Shown: positions 36,041 to 47,964 of the stretch, in pieces
Numbering within the stretch: the stretch's first letter is position 1
Layout of the letters: each line of letters begins with the position of its first letter
Assembly (NCBI GenBank): GCA_941918925.1
Contig: OW799236.1
Span: 123,006,360 to 123,070,359, forward strand
Direction: 5' to 3'
DNA: 64,000 bases
Origin: Phyto melanocephala
Lineage: Eukaryota > Arthropoda > Insecta > Diptera > Rhinophoridae
Notes under the pieces: generated by a model
Seen by the model: the letters and a program-made list of their open reading frames with translations, nothing else
What the model was told of the DNA's origin: nothing
Databases searched by the model: none
Made by a program: the position numbers and the translations under genes

Positions 36041-37546
36041 TTTAATAGAAATTAAAAAATTTATTTAAAAAAATATCAATCCACTTCAATATTTATAAAG
36101 AAATTACTTTGAATTTCAAAAGTAAAAAATCTTTCTAGAATATTTCCTCTATAATTTAACTGAGGCTATAGATTGTACTGCACAATCGACTAGACATAAA
36201 TTGACTCATTTTATCACAGGTAACTGAAGCTAGCCCTACATAATATATTTATTTTTTTTTAGTTATTACAATTAAAATAAATAAAAGTTTAACATATTTT
36301 GTTTTTAATATTTGTTAAGTTACAAATGCAAACAAATATCTATGATTGCTATTAGATTTTAATTCAACCCAGTTATGTTATGTTTCGGCCTAACGAATGA
36401 AATTCTTATGAGAAATTAAAAAAAAAAGTTCGCAATTTTCAAACGATTTCAAATGTCGTTATTTAATTTTAACAACCTTGAAAATAGTTAAAAGTTTTTA
36501 AAATTTTTACCATGTTAAATAAAAAGAGATACCGAAAATAATTTAGTTTAACTATAATAATACCACGCAGTGTAAATTTGGTTTAAAACAAAACATAAAG
36601 ACACAGTTATTTTTGACACCAGATTAGAATGGTTTCACTTTTAAAAGTAAAATTAATAATAAAAATTTAAGCTCTTGCCATTAGAGCTTACGAATATTAT
36701 TTATTTATCTTGTTTGAAATGTTATACATTTTTGTTAATATGTGAAAGTTAAAAATGTGTCAATTTTGCCTAGTACATAATTAAATGCATTTTACGGAAA
36801 CACTGAATTTTTTTTATTTAAAATTTATGAATTATTTATAAAAACCAATAAAATTTTATGTGCTTTTAGGAAGATTTTATTATTTATAGGAAATCTTATT
36901 AAAATGTAATAAAATTAAGTAGATTATAATCGAAATGACTTTTAATTAATCGCTAATAAAGTTTGACGGTCATATGCTTAAAACATGCATATTGATTTTA
37001 GGTCTAAACCACAAGCAAAAGTTAACAATCACTTTAGCCTTAAAAACCGTTTTAAAAAATTATTGCAATCGTTAAAGTTTGTTAAGAGCTTATTATATAA
37101 TTAACGTTTTTTATTTTATTTTAAACGACAGTTTACTGTTGCCACTGAATAAGGTTTAGAGTTTTTTTGTAAATCGATAGCGAGAAAAATTTGGTTCTCT
37201 GAACGCTATACGTAAATTTAAAGGATTTTAATTAATTAATTTTAATTGTATTTTTTTATATGCATTTCATTAATATCGCTATATGTAGAGCCTTTGATTT
37301 GTCTTGGTTTCAACAAAATTTGTTCGTATGTTCAAAAGAGGTATGTCTAATGGCCTCAACAAGAATTAAAAGTTAGTGCACTCGTGACAACATGAAAATC
37401 GCTTATTGTGAATTAATTTGTATTTCGATACATAATTTATTTTATTTTTTTTTTAAATAAATATTTCTTTATGAACTTGTACATTTTGATAATGAAAATA
37501 TACTATTGAAAATTAGTTTACCACAACAAGACCAGTGCAAGACCAG
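36041..37546. other. AT-rich intronic DNA, nothing identified
   Basis: No ORF, repeat or RNA gene was recognised. Confidence 0.5.
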
Positions 37547-37674
37547 AGGCCGAATTACGGCATTCGATCACGATCGAAATTTTACTCGAACGATCGAGAT
37601 TGCTGTGCTTTAGGTATAGAGATTCTAATAAGAATTTTACAATTTCGATCACGTTCGAATGCCGTAATTCGGCC
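37547..37674. mobile_element. MITE B, complete copy 1
   Basis: Inverted ends GGCCGAATTACGGCATTCGA and its inverse GAATGCCGTAATTCGGCC bound a 128-bp element. The internal core is TAGAGATTCTAATAAGAATT. CCAG occurs directly on both sides (37543-37546 and 37675-37678) and may be the target duplication. Confidence 0.8.
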
Positions 37675-37775
37675 CCAGCTATAGTTTTATTCATCATCAT
37701 ATTTTGATCACAACTAAAGGTGTTCGATGTAAATAACATCACCTCCTTAACTCATTGTATTATTGAAATTTGAAT

Positions 37776-37937
37776 TTTTTTCTTTTTTTAATTTATTTTT
37801 TCTAATTAATTCATACGTCCTGTGTTTAGAACAAAATAGAGAATAGGACAAATTCACTTTTTCTTTTTTTAATTTATTTTTTCTAATTAATTCATACGTC
37901 CTGTGTTTAGAACAAAATAGAGAATAGGACAAATTCA
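37776..37937. repeat. Perfect 81-bp tandem duplication
   Basis: Two adjacent 81-bp units (37776-37856 and 37857-37937) appear identical, each containing CATACGTCCTGTGTTTAGAA. Because 81 is divisible by 3, the minus-strand ORF shows a repeated 27-residue peptide, but there is no sign of a gene. The identity points to a recent duplication. Confidence 0.93.
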
Positions 37938-38318
37938 CTGTAGGAACAAATTGGGAACGATATCATTATGATGCCTAAGTCACAAAATTGAAACATTTAA
38001 AAAATTACTGGTAAGAGGAGAGTGCAATATTTTAATTACGAAAATTTGCTAGCTCTGATAAATGTTTGAGAGAAATAAGAATTTTAAAATTTTGGCATCC
38101 GAAATGATTTGAGTTTATCTCCTTTTAATTATTAAAGAGCGCAAAGGTATTCACCTCACTTATTAGTTCATCTCACATATTGTTCATTTGATTGTTCAAT
38201 ATAAGTTTTTTATAAAATTTAAGCTTTAGATTAATTAAAAAATATTTCTATGTACTATTAAATAAAAGGAATTGATTTATTTAAGAAGTAGTGCAAAGAG
38301 CAAAATTACTATAAAATA

Positions 38319-39293
38319 CAGTAAACTCGCAGAAACGTGAACTATTTAATTTTTACCAAGGGTGTTCACGTTCTCGATTTTGTTCAAGTTTTAGATTGCA
38401 TTTTTTCTATAATATATTTTAGTGTCTTTTATCTTTTATTTAATTTAAAATAAAGTATGTACGTTATTTTCACCTAAACATGTTTTGATTCAACTTGTTG
38501 TAAGCTTCTGCCATATTTCAACGTACTACTATAATTTGCAAAAGGGATTTTAAGATACTTGTTTTTAAATTATTTATTGAATTCATCCAAAATAGAGGTT
38601 AGCATGGTTGTTTTCCTTAATTTGATTGTGCAGTTCATAAGCTTTCTTTTAATCATAATGCCGCTAAACGGTAGGTTTTTATTTCAAAGTTGTGTAAGCC
38701 ATTTGTACAGAGATTTTTCCATTTTTGGAAGCTCCGAAGTATGCAGTGTTTTCCGTTTTCCAGGACCCGAAAATGTATTATTAACGCATTTCGAAATTGC
38801 ATCTTTATTGTTTCTTATTGAGCAAAGTGTCGATTTGGCGACATTAAACTTTTTCGACAAACCAGTTACAGATAAACCTTTGCTTAAAACTTCTAAAATA
38901 TCTGACTTTTCTTGAAGATTTAAAACTTTTGGTTTTTATTAGACATATTTTCAATAAAAAGATTCTTAGAGATGACTTGTTTATATTATTTATATACCTA
39001 TATGTATAGTCAGCACAGAGAGGTGCTTCCTGTAGAACTGCCGCATTAATACTAAAGCTACTTATCATGCAACAAAAGTTGTTTACAACAAAGAAACTAC
39101 GAAATTCTTCTGCGGGTAATCCCAAAAATTTTAAATAAGCTTACCAAATTGAATTTTAACATTCGATAAAAAGTTCACTTTTTTGATCCTTCAGCCTTTG
39201 TTTACGTTTTACAGTAGTCAATGTAATAAAAAAAATGTTCATGTTTTTGGGTAGTTCATGTTACTGGATGTTCACGTTTCTGCGAGTTCACTG
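38319..39293 (-). mobile_element. pogo-like DNA transposon, internally deleted
   Basis: The terminal inverted repeats are CAGTAAACTCGCAGAAACGT on the left and, reverse complemented, CAGTGAACTCGCAGAAACGT on the right. TA lies on both sides (38317-38318 and 39294-39295). On the minus strand, about 38930-38560 translates to the N-terminal DNA-binding part of a pogo/Tigger transposase, with EKSDILEVLSKGLSV, AKSTLCSIRNN, a GKRKTL linker and PKMEKSLYKW of the second CENP-B-type helix-turn-helix. There are stops, and no DDE domain remains. Confidence 0.88.
38560..38930 (-). pseudogene. pogo/Tigger-like transposase, N-terminal part
   Basis: A psq-type helix-turn-helix (NVAKSTLCSIRN recognition-helix region) is followed by a GKRKTLHTSELPKMEKSLYKW linker and the start of the CENP-B second DNA-binding domain. 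The frame is then interrupted. Full-length relatives have a DDE domain that is missing here. The whole sequence lies within the inverted repeats at 38319-39293. It is probably dead, though non-autonomous mobilisation by a complete relative would be possible. Confidence 0.75.
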
Positions 39294-39295
39294 TA

Positions 39296-41560
39296 TGTGC
39301 AACCAGACTTGATATTATTCAGGAAAGCAAAAATTAAAGTTAATCAAATTTAGTCACAATCATGACTTATTTTCAAACAAGAAAGTTGTTCACATAGCAA
39401 CATTATGGTCATTTTATTCAATTCAATTAAATGTTTTTGTGATTCTTTTTACTCAACTCAGTTCATTATTTTATTTAGATAGTTAAGAATTAGTTCAGTG
39501 AAATAAAAAGAACAAGTACTCTAAAATATGAAAGAGAGAGTATGATAGAAATACAACGAAAAAAGGGAATTACTAAAAACAATACAATATTTTTTTACAT
39601 TTGATTTTTTTACAAAAAGCGACATTTTATATTAAAAAAAATAAATTTGCGCAACTCTCTGCTCATTTTGTTGAATTGTTCATTTTTGTTCAATTTACTG
39701 AATATGTCGAAAATGTATTATTCAATCCATTAATGTGGAAACTGTCCTTGTTTGTAATAAAACAGTTATTTTTTAAATAAAAAGTAAATTTAAAGTAAAT
39801 AATTGTTTAATTCAGTGTAAATGAACTACAAAGACTTGACAATGTCACAGATATTTTTTTAGGCAATTTGTTTACTGCTCAATTTCTTTTACTCCTTATT
39901 TGTCAAACAGTCTGTAGTACCCTCCACGGATATTATCTTATTTCACTATATTGTGTATTTTCTCGCTTTTGTAGTTTTACTTGCTATGCGTATTCCATTT
40001 TCATGTCCATTATTATTATTTGTCAGCCTGTCACAACTATGTTGCTTCCCCTAAATTTTTTCTAAATACATACAGAGTAGAAATTTTATTATAAAATCAA
40101 TTCCCTCTCTCTGTGGCTAAAGAGCCGTCCAACTATATACACAAAACAATTTTTTCCAGAAAAATTTTCATACATGGGTGAATTCAAATTGTCAACATCG
40201 AGCGATAACTTTCTGTTTCAATCGTTTATGATTTAAGAACTTTCGGTAAGACGAGTTCATAAGTTTTAATATTTTATTTCCAGTGTAGGACTAAACCTAC
40301 CTCAGGCCTCTGGAAGCCATTAGCGTCCATACTACTTGGCACCAGTCTAAATAGTTTTGTTGTAAACGCATCTTCAGCAGGGTGCCAAATTTTTACACAA
40401 ACACACACACACATTATTCTTTCTAATGGTTTTTACGTGTCTTTCTCGACTTTTCCCAAATCATTTGCTTATTGATACAACAGCAACAAATGAAATTAAA
40501 ATATGTTGTCTTTATGTTTATTCCCATAAAATTTCCTTATTTATGCTCGTAAATCGTATAATTATAAACGTTGTGCATAATTCTTCTTTTTTTTCTGCTG
40601 AAAATTAATACCTTTGCATCATCGTAAGAAACAATTATGAATTAAAATCGGGCGCAGGCGCCTAATAAAAATGCCATAACAATTTCATTTTACCAATAAC
40701 GGATTTAAAAAAAAAGAACATGCAAAGAGAACGAAATTACAGAATTATGATTAAGAAAAAAATTAAAACAAAAACAAATAAACATTAAACGGTTGCATAG
40801 AAGTATACGCAATAATATTTTTAGATGCGATTATTTTATAATATGTATGTAATGTGAATATTTGTATGCACTTGTACTTGTACATAAAACATGCATTACG
40901 ACTGCATAGATTGTTTGCATACATGCGGATTTATAAGGAATGGAACACAATGCCTAGCAACACATGTACATATGTACGTGTGCACAGTCCATGCAGGCAT
41001 GGTTACTGCCAAGATTTAAAGAACAGATAGTCTGCAGAGAAAATGTTATATAAATGTTTATACTGCGTGCCGGAAATAAAATAATTGTCTCCCTCTTTTC
41101 ATCTCTCAACTCCCTGTTCGACTATATTATTGTCTGTCTGTCGGTCTGTCTGTATTTCTAGCCATTGTGATCTTTATTTTTATAGCCATTGTAGTACAAC
41201 AACAATCAGAGTCAGAGGATCAGTGAATTGTGTTTATATTATTTGTCTGCATTAAATTATTAAAGAAAAAAAAAAGAAATAGTTTCTAGTGAAAAATCAA
41301 TATGTGCAGAAATTTTGATGTAATAGAGAAACAGCAGTTAAGAAAATTGTTTTTTCATTTAATTCTGTTAAGTTTTATTGTAATACTTACGTATTTTTTT
41401 ATAATTGAATTTAAAGTAAAGTTTCGATCAAGACATTTATTCATCAGGTAGTCTCGATTCTTCGAATGTCAAACTTTAAATATAAAATATATAACAAAAC
41501 GGATATGCGATTACGTGATGAATAAATATGACTTGGTTTCGATAATCTTATGTTTTGAGT
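39296..41560. other. AT-rich intronic DNA, nothing identified
   Basis: A (CA)n run lies near 40400-40414 and a GTCT-rich patch at about 41131-41152. The hydrophobic ORF at 39868-40065 has no support as a gene. No repeat ends were recognised. Confidence 0.5.
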
Positions 41561-41815
41561 ACTATAGAGGGCAGTGCCACACCTAACTTTAACTTTTTCT
41601 TAACCGATCTTTGTGAAACTTTGTAAACACACTGAATTTCTCAGTCATTACAATCAGTTATTAGAAAAGTGGGCAGTTCCACGCCCATAAAGGTAGCAAT
41701 ATTTGTTCTACCTTTTTTACTTAATCGCTTTTAATAAAACATTACAAAAACATTAAGTTGTTTACATTATAAAATAAACTGATTATATTCGTAGGCAGTG
41801 CCACGCCCATACAAA
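41561..41815 (+). mobile_element. Degenerate fragment of the CTAG Helitron family
   Basis: Three diverged internal modules of the family at 1628-2142 are recognisable from GAGGGCAGTGCCACACC, GAAAAGTGGGCAGTTCCACG and GTAGGCAGTGCCACGCCCAT. Each is preceded by 'aaccgat...gaaactttg'-like text. Both Helitron ends are lost. Confidence 0.6.
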
Positions 41816-42027
41816 ATTAATATTCGTTTTAAAGCATTAAACAACCAGCCAATAAGTGAAAACTTCTACTCCCAAAACGTTGGATCGGCGCTTTGGATAC
41901 AAAAAATAGGCCATTCTTACCAAGTCTCATTTAGAAAAAATTTTTATTCCATTTTCAGTTCCAAAACTAAAAAAATTATTTGTAGAAGAACTAAACAAAA
42001 ACGCTTTAATAGAAAATCAAACTAAAA

Positions 42028-42841
42028 ACAAGTAAGAGTGCTATATTCGGCCATGCCGAATCTTATATACCCTTCACAACGTGTAGTCATGCAATAACAG
42101 TTGTTAGTATCACCATTCATCTCATATGAAATACGTACATACATATAAAAAACATACATATATAAAAACATCCCATTGTAAAATTAAAAATTAACGTATG
42201 TATGTTAAAAAAAAAATAAAAAAAAAAATTTTTTTAAAAAAATTTAAAAAAAAATGTAAAAAAAAAATTTTAAAAAAAATAATTAAAATATAAATAATAA
42301 ATATAAAACAAAAAAAAATTAAAAAAAAATTTAAAAAAAAATAATAAAAATATAAATAATATATTAAATAAAAAATAAAAAAAAAAAAATTAAAAAATAA
42401 AAAATAAAAAAAAAATTTTTTTTTGCTCAGCTGGGATTCGATCCCACGTTTACTTTAACCAATATACAAGTTTGTATGTATGTATGTTGTTGTTGTAATG
42501 TTGTTTTTGTGAAAAAAAATCGAGGTAGTCGTGGGTTTTTGCTCATATCTCAGTTGTTTATGAACCGATATTTCTGATTTTCAATACCGATCTACTCCCG
42601 AATATTTCTGATATTTAAATACCTCACTCGGGTCCAAGCGATTTCGGGGGGCTTCAAAAAGTTGATTTCAACATACACACGGACAGACGGTCAGACGGAC
42701 AGACTGACAGGGCTTAATCGACTCCCCTACTCATAAGCTTTCAGAAAATATATACTTTATGGGGTCGGAAATGAAAATTGTAGAAATTTCACACGGAATG
42801 ACAAACCTATATATACCCTTTTTCACTGTGTGAAGGGTATA
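42028..42841 (-). mobile_element. HINE copy, complete
   Basis: The 3' end is at 42028 (ACAAGTAAGAG with the ATTCGGC/GCCGAAT hairpin) and the 5' end at 42841 (CACTGTGTGAAGGGTATA). Internal blocks come in the usual order: A/T-only tract, TGGGATTCGATCCCACG T-arm-like motif, GTATGTATGTTGTTGTTG, the 'catatctcagttgttta' module, the GACGGACA run and ACTTTATGGGGTCGGAA. It carries no insertions, so it is a useful reference copy. Confidence 0.92.
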
Positions 42842-43590
42842 ATAAGATCATCTTTGAACTTCTATTTCTTTTCCTATTATACTCCGCCTATATTTTAACG
42901 AGTATAGTGACTCACACATCCATTTTTGTGGACGATACAGCATTTTTGAACGTTCACAAAATCTCGGTATTTGCATTCTAACAGCTTTAAGTCCATATGT
43001 CAGAATTGGGAAATTGGTTGAAACGACAAATGTTTCTAGGAAGTTGAATAACAGAAAACATTAACTTAAGCCAGAATAAAAATGATTAATAATAAATTTA
43101 AGAATAAAAAGTTGGAATAAATATTTTTTGAGAATTTTAATTTTTTTTTTTTCGTTAGACATCAATAAATGTTGTCCATTGAACATAAAAAATTAATTTA
43201 ATGATTTCCAACTTCTGTTTATAAATATTATGTTGTTTGTAATAAATCTTTTATTGTTTACTGAATGCCCTTCATCACTGTATGTATGTATGTATGTATG
43301 TGGAAGTTAAAAAAAGCTTAAATAACTGAATGATCAAACTCCATACGGTTTGTATACTTGCTGCAACGCACAATTTACCATGTGCTAGAACTGGCTGTGT
43401 TAAAAAATTTCCAAACTTTTTAATGTTTTGTCATTGAGACTAAATCATTGTCATTGCAATGAAGGTATATTCGGAAATAAAGTTGTTTCAAATTTAAATC
43501 TTAAAAATAGTAACGGGAATATGTTAAACTTATACGTTAAATCATGAGTTCGATTATAGTTAAATATTTACAATAAACAAACTTTATTAA
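42842..43590. other. AT-rich intronic DNA
   Basis: A (GTAT)n microsatellite lies at about 43279-43301. Nothing else was identified. Confidence 0.5.
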
Positions 43591-43802
43591 AGCAGCTACT
43601 ACACGGCATGTTTTTTACATCTGATTTCAAATTTGACAACCGTCAAAGAAAATAGAGCGCGCTCTAATTGAAATTTTATCAGATGTCTCAACACATGTTT
43701 TTTACAGAAGCTGTGTTTTAAAGATAACACGTGACATGTTCGTATTAAGCAGTGTGGATTTTGACAAGTCAGATGTGAAAAACATGCCGTGAATTAGCTG
43801 CT
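43591..43802. mobile_element. MITE F with 35-bp inverted repeats
   Basis: The left end AGCAGCTACTACACGGCATG and the reverse complement of the right end (AGCAGCTAATTCACGGCATG) agree with few mismatches, and the match runs on through TTTTTTACATCTGA. TTAA precedes the left end and TTAA overlaps the right end, so a TTAA target is possible. There is no ORF. Confidence 0.82.
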
Positions 43803-44268
43803 TAAGTAAATAAGATTTGTAATGTATAAAATTGGTAACAACTTCTAATAATTTCTGTTGATTTCAAATTCTCAATGTATTTTGTAGTCATGTACAATAA
43901 CGTCATAACAATAAAATTTCCTAAAATTGACTTTTTTGAAATACACATCTCTAACTATTCCAAACATTTCTGTCTCATCACTAAATTTTTTCTTTGAAAA
44001 AATACCGTTATGTCTGTTTTTTATGACCATTGCTTCTGCACGATCAACTAAAGATATATATTTTTATTTGTGGCAATGTGCTCAGGAATCTAATTATTTT
44101 TGTTTCACATAAAGAGTGTTATTTTGAGTTTTGATCAATTTTGCGGTCTACTATTTTAAATTGTTGTCTTTTTTATTGAATAAACTGAGTTCAATTTTGT
44201 TTAGCAAATAGTAAACTTAAAAATTAAAGCATTTTTTCAAAGAAAAAGGCACAACTCAAAGAAAACAA
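43803..44268. other. AT-rich intronic DNA
   Basis: Nothing identified. Confidence 0.5.
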
Positions 44269-44277
44269 ACTAGTCAA

Positions 44278-45017
44278 AAAGGCATATCCATAAGGTATAT
44301 GCATCGCGGCAACAAACACAACAATAAAAAACACATGTATTTTGTTTTTGTATATATGCCGGCATATGTCAAACAATTTTTTTTATTTTCTTCTCAAATT
44401 TTAACAACTTTTAAAAAACTTTATAGCGAAAACTTTTAATTCACGGTTTTGTATTTTTTTAAATGTTTTAAACCAAATGAAATTGCGAATTATTTATTGT
44501 ACAATAAAATTTAAAAAATTAAGTTTGACAACTGCAGGCATGACTTTTAAAAAAAGTTGGTAACGCTAAGGCGAATTCATACAGGTGCACTTATCAGCAC
44601 ATGATGATGGGGAAACATAATGTCTAAATTTGTTGAATTCTCCTTTATTCTATTTATTAATGCAGGAATGGAAGATTAGATTTTGGATTCCGAATTAAAC
44701 ATTTAACTTAATTGTGCTTTTTATGATAATAAATTAACCAAATTTATGTATATTTGTTGTGCTTGCACCATTTATAATGTGCTTCACAAGCACATATCCT
44801 TTTTTTAATAAAATTTTATTAAATAAAACATACAAAAACAACTTTTCCATCCTTGTTTACAAACTGGCCTTGAAAGAAAAAATCCCCTAAAAATTTGCTT
44901 TGTTGTATCAATTCGCCGTTGCATATACCTGTATTAATATGCCTTGGTAACGCTTTTAAAATGTATATAAAAAAAACAGTCAGCTAATTGGATACGAGTA
45001 CCTTATGGATATGCCTT
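44278..45017. mobile_element. MITE G outer copy, split by its own relative
   Basis: The ends are AAGGCATATCCATAAGGTA and its inverse, TACCTTATGGATATGCCTT. Flanks ACTAGTCAA (44269-44277) and GCTAGCCAA (45018-45026) look like a 9-bp target duplication with two mismatches. After removing the inner element and its duplication, about 350 bp remain. A 9-bp duplication fits Mutator-like elements better than hAT (8 bp). No transposase is present. Confidence 0.72.
44568..44945. mobile_element. MITE G inner copy
   Basis: The ends AAGGCGAATTCATACAGGT and (reverse complement of the right) AAGGCATATTAATACAGGT are similar to each other and to the outer element's ends. A perfect 9-bp target duplication, GGTAACGCT, lies at 44559-44567 and 44946-44954. 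Length is 378 bp, with no ORF. Confidence 0.82.
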
Positions 45018-45026
45018 GCTAGCCAA

Positions 45027-45900
45027 TTGAAAAAATAATCAGTTAAAGGGTCATACTTTAAAATTCTATTTAATTTCCACAAACACAATATAAAATTGAA
45101 AAGTAAAGCTAAACCATATTCAAAATAGATCATTTTTATAAAGCAACTAAGTTTTTTTTAACTATTACAATTACTTTTACATGAAAAATTCCTAAAAGTT
45201 TTTAGTTGTAAATCGTACGGTATTTCTTATTTTACTTTTAAACAAATGTTTTCTTTTCCTGTAATATTAGAAAAATATTTTAATTTATCATATTCTAGTA
45301 AAAGAATTAAACAAACTGATTTTCTATAATTGTAATGTTATAATTCTCAGTGGCTGTTTCTCAATAAATAATAAAAAAATTTATTTAAAAAGAAAGTCAA
45401 GCCTCCACACAAATGATTTAGCACTTCTAAGTGTACGTGATGAAGCTCCCGTACAAAAAATTAAAAAACTACAACTTCCAAGTAACCAGTGACTTTCACT
45501 GATTGTGGTTCTAAAATAAATATTTGAAAACACTTTGTTAACCTAAAAATTACCTTGACATGTCCGTAAACATGCTTGAAATATTACAGTGCACTTCTAC
45601 AACTGTCAACATACAAAGTGAAATAATAAATTTTTATTCAATTCATTTATTCGATTTGTGATTCAGTTTTATATGAAAAATTCTATTTACGGGTGTATGT
45701 TTGTTTATTAATTGGTAATTGTGCAATCATCATCATTTATTTAATTATTCTCATGAAATAACTATGACAAATCGTTTTTCTTCTACTACCGAAGAAATCT
45801 CCTTTATTATTTTATAATTTTTGTTTTTAATATAAAAAAAAATTAAATGTTGAACTAGACTAGGTGTCAGCAAACTATATACTTATGTATAGGTATCCAG
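45027..45900. other. AT-rich intronic DNA
   Basis: Nothing identified. Confidence 0.5.
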
Positions 45901-45975
45901 CCTGCAAAATAGTATGACAATATCTAAATCAGACAAATATCTGATTGTTATTGCGGACATTTTGTACAGAGTACA

Positions 45976-46203
45976 GTCAGACATGTCTGGGAAATTTTTA
46001 TGTACAACTTGTCTGATAGATTTCTGACTGATTTCGTACATATGTGTTGAAGGGATTTTATTTATTTTAGTTTTCTGAAATGTCTACTAGATTGATTTGA
46101 CTGGTTTCGTACAGATTTATGTCAGACATGTCTGGGAAATTTGATTTACAACTTGTCTGATAGATTTCTGACTGATTTCGTACAGATGTGTTCGAGGGAT
46201 TTG
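45976..46203. repeat. Direct repeat of about 83 bp at 145-bp spacing
   Basis: Unit 1 (45976-46058) and unit 2 (46121-46203) share GTCAGACATGTCTGGGAAAT, ACAACTTGTCTGATAGATTT and CTGACTGATTTCGTACA. Each contains the perfect 12-bp palindrome CAGACATGTCTG. The spacer holds a third weak match (GACTGGTTTCGTACAGATTT). It could be a decayed tandem array or a cluster of binding sites. Confidence 0.85.
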
Positions 46204-46283
46204 TCATGTAATTATTGTTTTTTTACAATCGAGTCTAACTTACAAACAAAAGTGACATTTAAATCAAAACAATAAATATAATT

Positions 46284-46818
46284 TCTAAATATAAGCGCTA
46301 GTGCTTGTATCGTAGTGTTTGTGATTAAACTACTCCAAAATGGCTAGACCGATTTTTATGAAATTTTGTGTGCATATCGGGTAGGTCTGAGAATCGGTCA
46401 ATATCTATTTTTCATACCCCTCAACGCCACGCCTTTTTATACGCCCCCTCAGGTAGGCCAGACTGCTGGACCGATCTTGTTGAAATTAATTATGTACTTC
46501 CATCGATATAGTTTTTAGTATTTTTCTTAAAATTGTACACAATTTATAGTCCAGCCAATGCAGAAACAAACGTTTAAGAATCGGTCAACATTTATTTTTC
46601 ATACTCTAACTATTAAGGTTGACTCATCCCAAGGGACAATCTATGTCTCACCTAAAAACGTAACGAATTTGATGAAATTTTAAACTAAGATAAGTCTGCG
46701 TACCGTAGAACACATTTGGTTTACGTTTTTTTAATGTAAGTTAGTTACTTTTTTTGAATAAAAAAATATTTCCTAGGAATAATTTATATGGCAAAGCAAC
46801 GTTTGCCGGGTCAGCTAG
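46284..46818 (+). mobile_element. Non-autonomous Helitron, second type
   Basis: The 3' end is classic: hairpin GGCAAA-GCAACG-TTTGCC at 46790-46807, seven bases of spacer, then CTAG (46815-46818) followed by T. The 5' end near 46284 starts TC with TAAATATAAGCG, but the flanking base is T instead of A, so this end is less sure. Inner text such as 'ggctagaccgatttttatgaaatt' is typical of insect Helitrons. It is non-coding and differs from the 1628-2142 family. Confidence 0.8.
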
Positions 46819-47964
46819 TTATCTAATATAAAACAAATAATTAAAAACCCGATTAAAAAACAAATGAAGGTAATTAATAAACAAAAAGTTAAAATTAAAT
46901 AAATAATAGAAACATTAACAACAAACATATAAATAGTAAAATTTAAAAAAGTAAAAATTAAAAGAGTTCTTTTAAATATTAAAATAAATAATCACTCGTA
47001 TAATTTAATTTTAATGAAAAGTTTAAATCAAAAATAACATACAACTAAGTTTGATTTGATTTCTGTGAGATTTTTTTAAACGAATTTTGCTGTTAAATAT
47101 AAACCTAATGTTATCTTTCCTTTTAGAAAAACAGCAATAGTTTTTAATTACTTGCTAAAGGATGCCGAAGCGCACCGGGCCTCTTCAAATCTTTTTATAA
47201 ATTCATTCATAATGTTCTATAAATAGAAAAAAAAATCGTCCATATTTATTAACTATATTATATGTAAGATTTTTTATAATTATTTTTTATTTAATCCACC
47301 CAGAAAATATGGAACAAACTGATTACCCACCAGCTTTATTTTAAGCATTTAAAATAAATTAGAAAAAAATTATTTTTATTAGTTTCACAGACATTTGACA
47401 CTGCATTAAATCATAATAATAATAATAATGATTTTCAACAGCCTAGACAACCAATAATAATTACTTTTATTAAAAGTCTTCATTATTTAATTAATACTAA
47501 TTGTGATTTAATATAGTGCTCACACATTTTCTTACACTCGCACACTTACTCCACTCATATTGAGTAAATTAAAACAATTAATAGGAATTTATTTCGCTGC
47601 TTTTAAATGCATTAAGTATTTATAAATTGTTTGTTACACATTATCTGTGTTCGCTTTAAACAATTTTCACAAGAATTTTTAAGATTAAACAAATATGAAG
47701 CAGCAAGAATTTCTGAACTAGACACTTAAAGACTCGATTGAATAAATATTTACGAACTGTTGTATGTACGAACGGATGTGATGAGTATAAATATGAATGC
47801 ACAATTAAAAACGAATATCTCTGTTATCAGTCAGTTTTTTTTTTTTTTTTAAATAAGTTCATCTAAATGTGTGCGATTGACAAAAAAAAAATATGGAACG
47901 AATTTAAAATCAGAATTTCTGACAAAGTTCAAGTACGATGAACGAACGTTGTTGATAAATTAAA
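46819..47964. other. AT-rich intronic DNA
   Basis: An (AAT)n run lies near 47417-47430 and a T run of 17 near 47837. Nothing else was identified. Confidence 0.5.

Noticed and set aside
39868..40065. Hydrophobic 65-codon ORF that could pass for a small membrane protein
   Set aside because: Hydrophobic residues follow from T-rich DNA. There is no supporting start context, conservation or domain.
42028..42841. HINE copies as solo LTRs or as CRISPR-like repeats
   Set aside because: No TG...CA ends, no fixed-length target duplication, and no regular spacers. The terminal hairpins, the T-flanked insertion at 55948 and the INE-like blocks fit Helentron-associated elements better.
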